This document shows positions 57,019 through 64,000 of a stretch of DNA of 64,000 nucleotides, one piece after another. The notes under the pieces were generated by a model. The model did not search any database. It was not told the origin of the DNA and saw only the letters and a program-made list of their open reading frames with translations. The stretch is from G942493375 sp942493375 (lineage in GTDB: Bacteria > Armatimonadota > UBA5829). Position 1 is the stretch's first letter, and each line of letters opens with the position of its first letter. Made by a program: the position numbers and the translations under genes. The stretch spans positions 1,426,001 through 1,490,000 of the forward strand of contig OW818698.1 in assembly GCA_942493375.1 (NCBI GenBank), given 5' to 3'.

Positions 57019-58517
57019 TTTGGCACATGCAGTCTCAACTCAGTAAGAGTACCCTTGCTTTTTTGGCGGTGTTTTTCATTGACTTGAATTCGGACTGCAT
57101 TCTCTCCGAACGTAACGAGAGCGGGGTCTACACGGGAAGTTATAACCAGCGTTCCTGTGGCACCGGGAGATAGTCCTTCGCTTGCAGAGAGCACATTCGG
57201 CTGCAGGGGTTTATCATTAAGAGTCAGCAGGACTTCATCCAGAATAGAGCAGCCTTCGAGTTTCATGTAAAGAATCGCATATTTTGAATCTTGCATATGC
57301 GATAGATCATCATATACCGGCAAGTTGACATTTGTTGGTATACCAGGTTCCAGGGACAACGGCAGTCTGCCTTTTCTGTCGACTACATGCTCATGCATCC
57401 GTATCATGGATAAGCTCATATTATCCACAGCGTATATTTTGTCAGTCTGCATTAGGGTGCTTTTCTCACCTATCACATGCCATGCAGGATACTTTGGGTT
57501 GAACTCATTGTAAGACTCGATCCCATCTGCACCATTTGCCCAAAGATTAGTTGCTGCGCCTGCCCAACCTGGAAGAGCGTAAGGCATAGCTTCTCCACTC
57601 ATACACGGATAGACCGGTACGCTGCGGCTATGACCAAGTGCAACCATTTCTGCAATGTCTCCAGTGAAGCAGGTGAACTCGACTGATGGAACAAGCAGGT
57701 CAATAAAATCTTCTTCGACCCAGCGTTCCACATCCAGTCCAATATACCTGCATGCACTGAGTTTGTTCGGTACACGGGTACTGATGAGTATGGGCTTCCC
57801 ACGTGTCTGACCGATTGCATCCGTCATATCCCTTATACTGCGGATAAATGTTGTCATGATCTCCAGATGCGCTGTCTCTGCCGGTTTGCCTTCCATATTC
57901 GGACGGAAATACATCGGATTACGGAGGAAGTCCAGTTCTATTCCGTCGATGTCATATCTTTCACACACGTCCTGAATGGTAGCAAAATGCCGGTCACGCA
58001 CCTCTGGTCTGCTATAGTCCACGGAGGTTGCATACATGTGGGGTTCAACAGTGCCGTCACCCGGCCTACCCACATCACCTGGACGCCAGAGCAGCAGTTC
58101 CGGATGGTTCTTTTTGAAATCAGGCATCAGCCAGGGATACCAGCAGTCATGCACATCGTTCATTCGAGACGACCAGAAGATTTCCAGATTGTTAGCCCGA
58201 CAAAAGTCGATAATGAGCGTCAGACTGTCACGTCCCTGGTCTATAAAAGCCTGGGCATGGTTACGGGTAAACATAAAATCATGGGTGCCAGTAAAGTGCT
58301 GGGCAACATGCGAATCGTGCCAGTAGTAATCGAAACTCACACATGTGCAGTAGGAAATGGTATCAACATGCGAGTCCTCAAGACCGAAGCATCGGTTTGC
58401 CAGGAATGACTCCGGGGTCGGCTCAAGTGCGAGACACACATCATCGCCATCGTTATTGAATATCACCCGCCTGCGGCGGTTTGCTGCTATTTTACGTGTA
58501 GTTACCCAATCGCTCAA
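57015..58517 (-). CDS. TIM-barrel glycosidase-like protein (start uncertain)
   Basis: About 500 residues from a TTG at 58517 (AAGG eleven bases upstream). The frame is open to an ATG at 58616, but that extension would translate a REP-like hairpin and overlap the stop of the upstream gene, so I consider it unlikely. RRRRVIFNNDGDD is near the true N-terminus. The barrel (about 70-390) has FDYYWHDSHVAQHF and YDIDGIELDFLRNP, a family 10-like signature; a beta tail follows. No signal peptide. It overlaps the URO-D gene downstream by 4 bases. Function: probable glycan hydrolase of unassigned family. Confidence 0.78.
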   Translation of the reverse strand: MSDWVTTRKIAANRRRRVIFNNDGDDVCLALEPTPESFLANRCFGLEDSHVDTISYCTCVSFDYYWHDSHVAQHFTGTHDFMFTRNHAQAFIDQGRDSLTLIIDFCRANNLEIFWSSRMNDVHDCWYPWLMPDFKKNHPELLLWRPGDVGRPGDGTVEPHMYATSVDYSRPEVRDRHFATIQDVCERYDIDGIELDFLRNPMYFRPNMEGKPAETAHLEIMTTFIRSIRDMTDAIGQTRGKPILISTRVPNKLSACRYIGLDVERWVEEDFIDLLVPSVEFTCFTGDIAEMVALGHSRSVPVYPCMSGEAMPYALPGWAGAATNLWANGADGIESYNEFNPKYPAWHVIGEKSTLMQTDKIYAVDNMSLSMIRMHEHVVDRKGRLPLSLEPGIPTNVNLPVYDDLSHMQDSKYAILYMKLEGCSILDEVLLTLNDKPLQPNVLSASEGLSPGATGTLVITSRVDPALVTFGENAVRIQVNEKHRQKSKGTLTELRLHVPK

Positions 58518-58551
58518 AGTTTGTACCAGCCTTTCTGGGACAAGACGAACC

Positions 58552-58573
58552 GGGAGCGCGTGGAAGCGCTCCC
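58552..58573. repeat. REP-like hairpin GGGAGCGC/GCGCTCCC
   Basis: GGGAGCGC 58552-58559 pairs exactly with GCGCTCCC 58566-58573 around GTGGAA, followed by CCTACGA as in the copy at 51071. It lies between the stop at 58591 and the proposed TTG start at 58517. Confidence 0.68.
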
Positions 58574-58590
58574 CTACGATATGTATGACA

Positions 58591-60498
58591 TCAACGCAGG
58601 GTTTTCCTCCAAACAAGGAGTTTGACCGGTAGATCCTTCAAATGGATTCTGAAGTCCCACTGGTTGGCTGTGAGTTTTGTGACGACTTTACCGGTGAAGG
58701 CGTCTGTCAGAGTTAGTGGTCCATTGCAGGTCAATGAACGTTCAACCCAGAACGGAGTGCGGTCTTTGCGGTAGTCGGTGATAAGGAGCAGGCCTGTGGT
58801 CTTTGTTTCGCGTGTGGAGACAAATACTTCTTTGGAGTATGGATGGAAGTAATCCCCTTTACCCTCCGGAGCATATACACCGAATGACTGAGTTTCTTTG
58901 CCGTCCAGGAATGTGTCTTCGTATTTGGCGACGACTCCGTTCACGGCGGATAGCTCAGCCCACTGCCTGGTGTCCATGTAAGCTCCGGCCCACATGCAGT
59001 AGCCTTTTCCGCCTGCCATTAGGGTTTCCAGGACTGCTGCAGTGAGTAATCCCGGGGTGTTTGCGAAATCGCCACCGCGTCCGTTTGCTATATCATCGTC
59101 TGCATCAAGCCCGACCCACATTGCCTTGCCCTGGGTAGCCCATGCCTGCCGGCGGATGGCTTCTCTCAACGTTACCGGAGGCATATTGTAACGGAAATAG
59201 AGCTGCGGGATCACGGCATCTATGATGTTGCTGAGCGCACGTCCGTCCTGCATGCATACAGCCATCCCGTAGTCCTCTGCAGCACCGGCCCACCAGGCAA
59301 GCATAGGTTTCGGACTGGACTTTACGCCGAACTCTTTGCATGCTTTATCGATGGCCTTTTTATATAACTGGTATCTTTCGGTAGTCAGACTGGCCCGGAA
59401 CCACAGCCATGCACGGTATTGCTCTTCGATATCGTCATTTGTGCTCATTGCCTGGTTCAGATCAGAGGATTCTTTTACATCCTGTAATTTGTCAAAGGCA
59501 ACAACACTTCCTACAGATGCGTGCTTGTTTAACACATCCGTTGGGCTTATATATACCATTCCTGGCCGATTTTCCTTGAGCCATTTGCGCCACCTGGCTT
59601 CACACCTGGGGCAGACACATGCACTGCTGTAACCTCCGTTGCCGTAGGTCTCTTCATCACTTAGAATAAATGATACTCCTGATGCTGCAATCCTTGCGAT
59701 CCTGGCCTGCCATTTGTCGAATGCCGGGCCTCTATAGGATGGACATGGACCGCTGCGGGTGCCGCTTGTAAAGAGCGCCTGAGCGTCTTTGTCTGGTTTG
59801 TCTCCCCAAATCTCCGGTCCCCAGCTTTCAGAGGAGTCTATCGAAGTGGAAACACCAGCCTTGCGAGCCTTGGTGACAATTTCCAGGACATCCGTGTTCA
59901 CTTTGTCCGTGGCATGGATGGCACCATGCCAGAGGTTCTGGTGGTTGAAACCGAGGGAGGCGTATTGTTTATAATAATCCGGCCAGTTGGCAATCATATA
60001 TGGCCACATCGCAGCTCCAGTCCAGATGCGCTTGGGCTGTTTCACGGGCTTGGCGTCTGCTACCTTTACATCAAACTCAGTAGGAGCGGATTCCCCACCC
60101 TCCCATTTTGCCCAGGATTTAGCTTTAGAAGTGGTTCCTGGTTTGAGAGTTGTGGATAAGTAAAGTAGACCTCCTTTGAGATCAGGTGCGAAAAGATTGA
60201 CCGGGGAGAGAGTTACCAGCGATCCGCCTGAAGGTGTGGGAGTCTCTTCAAATTGCATTGCGATAGCTGAGACGCACTTGACCCCTGCAGGAAGTTCTAA
60301 AAACACTTTGCCGGTTGGTGCGGTCTCTTTGGTCCAGTCGTGCTTGTATCTGAGCATTATCCAGCTGCCGGTGATCTGCGGAGCTACCCAGGCTACTCCC
60401 CAGCGCGGGATGATCTTCAAATTATCGGCATGGGCCGCAGCTGTGAGTATGCTTACAGTAATCGTGGCCACAATCAGAAAGACTATTGTATTACGCAT
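58591..60498 (-). CDS. Secreted TIM-barrel protein with C-x-C-x2-C cluster
   Basis: 635 residues from the ATG at 60498 (GAGG seven bases upstream, then a signal peptide MRNTIVFLIVATITVSIL). The frame stays open to 60534, but that part runs into the 39-bp inverted repeat. Residues about 25-150 are a beta domain. The barrel follows (about 160-560) with SDEETYGNGGYSSACVCPRC: an acidic pair just before a C-x-C-x2-C cluster, as in the three DUF4838 proteins. It is not otherwise like them. A beta tail ends it. Likely an extracytoplasmic glycosidase of an unassigned family. Confidence 0.82.
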   Translation of the reverse strand: MRNTIVFLIVATITVSILTAAAHADNLKIIPRWGVAWVAPQITGSWIMLRYKHDWTKETAPTGKVFLELPAGVKCVSAIAMQFEETPTPSGGSLVTLSPVNLFAPDLKGGLLYLSTTLKPGTTSKAKSWAKWEGGESAPTEFDVKVADAKPVKQPKRIWTGAAMWPYMIANWPDYYKQYASLGFNHQNLWHGAIHATDKVNTDVLEIVTKARKAGVSTSIDSSESWGPEIWGDKPDKDAQALFTSGTRSGPCPSYRGPAFDKWQARIARIAASGVSFILSDEETYGNGGYSSACVCPRCEARWRKWLKENRPGMVYISPTDVLNKHASVGSVVAFDKLQDVKESSDLNQAMSTNDDIEEQYRAWLWFRASLTTERYQLYKKAIDKACKEFGVKSSPKPMLAWWAGAAEDYGMAVCMQDGRALSNIIDAVIPQLYFRYNMPPVTLREAIRRQAWATQGKAMWVGLDADDDIANGRGGDFANTPGLLTAAVLETLMAGGKGYCMWAGAYMDTRQWAELSAVNGVVAKYEDTFLDGKETQSFGVYAPEGKGDYFHPYSKEVFVSTRETKTTGLLLITDYRKDRTPFWVERSLTCNGPLTLTDAFTGKVVTKLTANQWDFRIHLKDLPVKLLVWRKTLR

Positions 60499-60519
60499 CG
60501 CTTGTCCTCTTTTGGTGAG

Positions 60520-60608
60520 TGTTGTAACTGTCATCCTGAGGAACGAAGGATCTGCTTTTTACGAACGGTAAAGCAGATCCTTCGTTCCTCAGGATGACAG
60601 TTACAACA
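60520..60608. repeat. Perfect 39-bp inverted repeat (TCATCCTGAGG family)
   Basis: 60520-60558 and 60570-60608 are exact reverse complements around an 11-base loop. The inner sequence (GTCATCCTGAGGAACGAAGG) is the same as in the element at 8778-8845. It lies in the leader of the 58591-60498 gene, past the end of the sialidase-like gene at 60675. The exact symmetry points to a recently moved element. No T tract follows on either side. Confidence 0.85.
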
Positions 60609-60674
60609 CATTTTTTGGAATTCACACACCAAGTAAATATGATTACCTCTACCCATCTTCTCCTGGGAATTGGG

Positions 60675-61841
60675 CTATTGAATACCGTTCAGCTGATATC
60701 TTTGGAATTTGGTTGTTAGTTTGGCGTCATCACCGGTGCCTATGTATTCATCGTAAGCTATGCCCAGGATTCCGGGTTCTAGTTCTATCAGGCGGCCGTA
60801 GCCGCTGGAGGATTTGGCCCATTCTCCGTGTGACTCTGTGAGCCAGTGTGGGGGTGACCAGGTTTGTCCATGATCTGAACTGAAAATCAGGAAGAACCCC
60901 GGGCGTCCGGACAGGCAGACTGTGATACCATTGCTCATTTGCAGAAGGATGGGGTTGACTCCATAGGGTGCGATATAGGCTGGAGGTGTCCAGGTCAGTC
61001 CACCATCTGTTGAATGGCAGGCAGCAAGAGGTGTGTAGCGTTCCATATGTGTGCCTACAGGATTGCCTCCTGAGCGCATTACGCACAGCAGGTGACTATC
61101 ACCAAAATACAACAGATCAGGTTCGCAGAAGCCTTCAGATTGTGCTGGTAACGGGTACTGGTCGGATGAGGCTATGGTCGAGAGGTAGTGCCAGGTAGCG
61201 CCATCATCCTGAGAGTAGAGCATATAGGTGCGGTATTGGAAAGCTTGCGTTGCCTGGCCTGTCCAGAGCCTCGGTGAGCGATCAAAGGCAAAAAATGAAT
61301 AGGCAGCCTGCAGGAGACAACCGTGTTCTGCTTCAACCATCTTGCCCCAGTTACCTATGAAGTATGCAGGAGGTTCATTGAGGTCATCACCGGTGCCTGG
61401 AACAAGATATGGGACATGGACAACAACTTCGCTACCATCGCTTTGGCCCTGAGAAAGTGCTTCAATAGAAGATGACTTTACGATAGACTGGGTAATTGGC
61501 TGCCCTGGCCGGCCCTGGTATGCCGGTTTTTCAGGCCAGACGCCTGTCCATCCGATTACGGAGCCATCGCTTCGCTGACCAATGAACTGAACTGCTGCTT
61601 TGGTGTAGTCTTTGGCACCATCTGCTATATATGGCTGCCAGGTTTGGCCGTTGTCCTGTGATATCCGGTAGCAGGTATCCGGGTCTTCCGGAGAAGACTT
61701 TTTCCAGGTCTGCGCACCAGCCAGCAGGATACCATCATTAAACTGGAGCAGGTTGTCAACATACCAGGCGTTCTCCGAAATAACGGACTCACCAAGCAGT
61801 TCCAGTTCCAGGTTGCCTTTGTTCATCAAGACTGTGCTCAT
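60675..61841 (-). CDS. Sialidase-like propeller, four Asp-boxes
   Basis: 388 residues, no signal peptide. Asp-boxes SQDNGQTW, SQDDGATW, STDGGLTW and SSDHGQTW show a six-bladed BNR propeller. It has GFCEPDLLYFGDSHLLCVMRSGG in the region where sialidases place an Arg and Glu, but no FRIP motif. GGAG six bases before the ATG fixes the start. Third sialidase-like gene of the window, far from the other two. Exo-glycosidase role likely; sialic acid specificity unproven. Confidence 0.85.
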   Translation of the reverse strand: MSTVLMNKGNLELELLGESVISENAWYVDNLLQFNDGILLAGAQTWKKSSPEDPDTCYRISQDNGQTWQPYIADGAKDYTKAAVQFIGQRSDGSVIGWTGVWPEKPAYQGRPGQPITQSIVKSSSIEALSQGQSDGSEVVVHVPYLVPGTGDDLNEPPAYFIGNWGKMVEAEHGCLLQAAYSFFAFDRSPRLWTGQATQAFQYRTYMLYSQDDGATWHYLSTIASSDQYPLPAQSEGFCEPDLLYFGDSHLLCVMRSGGNPVGTHMERYTPLAACHSTDGGLTWTPPAYIAPYGVNPILLQMSNGITVCLSGRPGFFLIFSSDHGQTWSPPHWLTESHGEWAKSSSGYGRLIELEPGILGIAYDEYIGTGDDAKLTTKFQRYQLNGIQ

Positions 61842-61879
61842 TGTTGTCTCCGTTTTGTTATCCGCAGATTTTTTTGAGA

Positions 61880-61908
61880 ACCGCGAAACACGCGAAATAC
61901 GCGAAAAT
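61880..61908. repeat. CGCGAAA tandem words, second copy
   Basis: ACCGCGAAAC, ACGCGAAATA, CGCGAAAAT, nearly as at 50461-50492. Preceded by ATCCGCAGATTT, which recurs at 62685. Spacer between the sialidase-like and esterase genes. Confidence 0.5.
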
Positions 61909-61918
61909 GTTGTGTATA

Positions 61919-62569
61919 CTAGAGTGTGCTGCAGCAGATGGTGGTGTCATCCCAGATTCCTAGTTCTTTGAACAGGAGTTTGGCCATTGCTTTGTGACCG
62001 AAGTCGTTGGGATGAATCGGGTCGTCGGTCCACTGGAGCATTCTTAATGGGTTTTGCTCCCATGATTTGAGCCAGTAGGAATTATGGTCAATTAATATGA
62101 GATTCCGCTGCTGGGCTATAGATCTTATCCGTTCATTGATAGATGGTAGAGCAGGTTCCCGGCAGGGATCTCCTCCAGCTGGAATTGGGTTTGTGGTGTG
62201 CAGGATTACTACTGCTCCTGCTTCTTGAACCTGATCAATTATGGTATTACAGTTGGATGTGTATTGGTCCAGATATTCTGTACCTGCAGTAGAGTCATTC
62301 ATACCTACCATTATCGAGACTACCTGAGGTTTGAACTGGAGGATATTCCACTGTATGTCATCCAGTATATTTTGAGACCACCATCCGCTGATGCCTGTCT
62401 TGATAACTATATCCCTGCCCCTGCCAAGCTCATAGCGGACACGTTCTTCAAAAATCTGGACATAGTCACGCATGCCATATGTATGTAACGCGCCATGGGT
62501 TATGCTGTCCCCGGTAAACAACCACTTTACGGGTTCTTCTGATTTTAAAAGGTTAGTTATTGCTTCCAA
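61919..62569 (-). CDS. SGNH/GDSL esterase
   Basis: 216 residues, no signal peptide. All SGNH blocks are visible: S22 in GDSITHG, G62 in GISGWW, N91 in VGMNDS, and D183-x-x-H186 in DDPIHPNDFGH. The start is TTG with GGAG six bases upstream. Such enzymes remove acetyl or other acyl groups from sugars. It is separated from the ABC permease by a Rho-independent terminator, so it begins its own transcript with the genes to its left. Confidence 0.9.
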   Translation of the reverse strand: MEAITNLLKSEEPVKWLFTGDSITHGALHTYGMRDYVQIFEERVRYELGRGRDIVIKTGISGWWSQNILDDIQWNILQFKPQVVSIMVGMNDSTAGTEYLDQYTSNCNTIIDQVQEAGAVVILHTTNPIPAGGDPCREPALPSINERIRSIAQQRNLILIDHNSYWLKSWEQNPLRMLQWTDDPIHPNDFGHKAMAKLLFKELGIWDDTTICCSTL

Positions 62570-62599
62570 CGATTTCTCCGGTTTATATGTTTTGCTGGA

Positions 62600-62643
62600 T
62601 ACAAATAAAAAGTCCCAGTTGCACTAATATATAGCAACTGGGA
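62600..62643 (-). terminator. Rho-independent terminator of the ABC transporter operon
   Basis: On the minus strand, TCCCAGTTGC (62643-62634), an 11-base loop and GCAACTGGGA (62622-62613) form a perfect 10-bp stem, followed at once by CTTTTTATTTG. It lies 146 bases past the stop of the permease gene and upstream of the esterase gene. Confidence 0.85.
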
Positions 62644-62684
62644 GGATAATTACTAATTACTGCTGGATTGAATCGAATTTAGTA

Positions 62685-62715
62685 TCCGCAGATTTCGCAG
62701 ATTTTGGCAGATTTC
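62685..62715. repeat. CGCAGATTT tandem words
   Basis: ATCCGCAGATTT, CGCAGATTTT, GGCAGATTT in a row, with a related start at 61860. Low-complexity dispersed repeat between the permease gene and its terminator. Confidence 0.45.
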
Positions 62716-62754
62716 CAGGGAATCAGAACCACTAAAAAGCAAGGGACAGCAAAG

Positions 62755-62781
62755 CAGATTCTTCACTGCGTTCAGAATGAC
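62755..62781. repeat. 27-bp dispersed unit, third copy
   Basis: Identical to 52945-52971 and the exact reverse complement of 8736-8762 (CAGATTCTTCACTGCG and on). It ends 8 bases before the stop of the permease gene. Confidence 0.82.
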
Positions 62782-62788
62782 ATTGTGT

Positions 62789-64000
62789 TTATCCCTTTAT
62801 TCCAGTAGTAGCTATTCCGCTCATTATGTGTTTTTGGCAGAACAGGAAGAGGACTGCTACCGGGACCATGGCCATTACTGCACCTGCCATTATCAGGTTT
62901 CTGTTGTCTACATATGGACTCCTGAAGTATTCAAGTGCAAGGGGGACTGTTCTGTAGGCTGGATTGTCGAGGTAAATTAAAGGGCCCATTACATCTGACC
63001 AGCTGCCCATGAAGGTGAAGAGTCCTACGAGGATGAGTGCGGCGGTGCAGTTGGGCAGGATGATGCTCCAGTAGGTGCGGAGCGGGGTGCAGCCGTCTAT
63101 TGCAGCGGATTCATCCAGCTCCCTGGGGATGGTCAGCATATACTGTCTGAGCAGGAATGTATTGAATGCTCCTCCCAGGAAAGCCGGAACGATAAACGGT
63201 AGGAATGTGTTGATCCAACCGAGGGATTTGTATATAAAGAACATCGGGATCATAGTTACCTGAGAAGGGATCATCATAGTAGCAAGCATAATTACGAACC
63301 ATATCTCCCGGCCTTTGAACTGAATTCTTGAGAATCCGAATGCAACCAGGCTGCAGGATATAAGCTGTCCCAACACTGCCATTATCGCCAGGAAGAAACT
63401 GTTCCTTAGGAATACAATGAAGCCAACGGACTGCTCTCCGATGCTTGCTTCAGGGCCTTTGAGAGCCATCAGGTAGTTTTCCCAATGCGGGCTCCAGTCT
63501 CTGATCTCGGTATGTTTCGCATTTTTGAGGATAGTGAAATTCCTAGCAATTTTGGTCTTGTCCGGAATGACGAACAGGAGTTCATTGAATGATCCTGCAT
63601 TTTGCCTGACATACTGCGCTGCAAGGGCAAAGGGTCTGCTACCGAACTTGTGAACGGGTATATCGTCAAACTTGATATGCTTCACTAACGGGTTTATCGG
63701 ATTTATTTCAGAGTCAGGGTACCATTCTATCTGCTGCGTGGGAGTATCTCCATCCAGCTTGAGATAGTATCCGCCCGGCGTTTTGTTTTTAGCAAGCAGA
63801 TTGGTTGAACTGGAGAGTTTGAGCCAGGTCATGCCTTTTATACGCACGGTCCTGCCAGTGGTGCGAACGCTAAAATCAAGTTTGCGTGCCTCAGCCGGAT
63901 AGAACGAAGGCGGCGTAAGGTCGAGTCCGGCATTTGATTTTACTGAGGAAATCAGTGTCCAATAGAACGGAAACAGGAATATTATCGAGATCACACCGAG
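62789..64000 (-). CDS. Carbohydrate ABC transporter permease, MalG type, 5' end off the window
   Basis: At least 403 codons; the frame is open to the right edge and the visible part begins inside the first membrane helix (IIFLFPFYWTLISSVKS), so the start lies beyond 64000. The other helices and the EAA loop are present: ELDESAAIDGCTPLRTYW and IILP, for contact with the ATPase. The last residues GIATTGIKG are the usual ending. Between helix 1 and WENYLMAL there is an extra segment of about 135 residues, beta-like and outside the membrane, where most family members have about 40. It would import an oligosaccharide for the enzymes to its left. Binding protein, partner permease and ATPase are not in the window. 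Confidence 0.9.
   Translation of the reverse strand, partial: LGVISIIFLFPFYWTLISSVKSNAGLDLTPPSFYPAEARKLDFSVRTTGRTVRIKGMTWLKLSSSTNLLAKNKTPGGYYLKLDGDTPTQQIEWYPDSEINPINPLVKHIKFDDIPVHKFGSRPFALAAQYVRQNAGSFNELLFVIPDKTKIARNFTILKNAKHTEIRDWSPHWENYLMALKGPEASIGEQSVGFIVFLRNSFFLAIMAVLGQLISCSLVAFGFSRIQFKGREIWFVIMLATMMIPSQVTMIPMFFIYKSLGWINTFLPFIVPAFLGGAFNTFLLRQYMLTIPRELDESAAIDGCTPLRTYWSIILPNCTAALILVGLFTFMGSWSDVMGPLIYLDNPAYRTVPLALEYFRSPYVDNRNLIMAGAVMAMVPVAVLFLFCQKHIMSGIATTGIKG

Noticed and set aside
58517..58616. Longer N-terminus of the TIM-barrel protein at 57015
   Set aside because: It would translate a REP-like hairpin and overlap the upstream stop; a TTG start after the hairpin is more likely.

Overview
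The window is a bacterial chromosome fragment (no rRNA, tRNA, phage or plasmid genes seen) from what looks like an uncultured, environment-type bacterium. The gene content is typical of large-genome glycan degraders of the Armatimonadota / Lentisphaerota / Planctomycetota kind: several DUF4838 proteins, many secreted TIM-barrel glycosidases, sialidase-like propellers and several uroporphyrinogen-decarboxylase (URO-D)-fold paralogues. The phylum cannot be fixed from this sequence alone. Base composition is middling, and genes mostly start with ATG behind GGAG/GAGG sites, with several GTG and TTG starts.

Layout. Positions 1-24176 are all minus strand: a truncated secreted CBM9-like protein, a DUF4838 protein, URO-D paralogues, two paralogous GH32/43-like propellers, a protein with about twelve GND-x-Y repeats, a 2-hydroxyacid dehydrogenase, a GH42-like secreted enzyme coupled to an enolase-superfamily enzyme, an alpha/beta hydrolase, a six-hairpin glycosidase, two sialidase-like propellers, and an EamA transporter with a histidine tail coupled to a URO-D paralogue. 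Positions 24366-33595 are the only plus-strand block: a secreted glycosidase-like protein, a RecQ helicase fused to a ComF-like phosphoribosyltransferase, DprA, and a secreted protein of unknown family. Positions 33742-62569 return to the minus strand: two more DUF4838 proteins, a 1351-residue CBM9/GATase/TIM-barrel protein, a tandem propeller pair, GH42, GH123, GH3, URO-D and further TIM-barrel proteins, a third sialidase-like protein and an SGNH esterase. The right edge holds a MalG-type sugar ABC permease that runs out of the window.

How the genes fit together. Secreted enzymes with CBM9-like modules (edge gene, 35807-39862, 47758-50436) and other secreted TIM-barrel proteins could trim complex glycans outside the cytoplasm. 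The ABC permease would import products. Cytoplasmic enzymes without signal peptides (GH3, GH42, propellers, sialidase-like proteins, esterase, enolase-superfamily enzyme, dehydrogenase) could finish the job. Four URO-D-fold proteins sit among them, two by 4-base ATGA overlaps with glycosidase-like genes, so a linked role (perhaps methyl transfer) is plausible but unproven. No transcriptional regulator and no SusC/SusD pair is visible. RecQ-PRTase plus DprA is a separate DNA-processing operon inserted among the glycan genes.

Intergenic spaces are unusually rich in short dispersed inverted repeats of several families. One supplies the stop codon of a gene, and others distort apparent start sites; I have moved starts accordingly.
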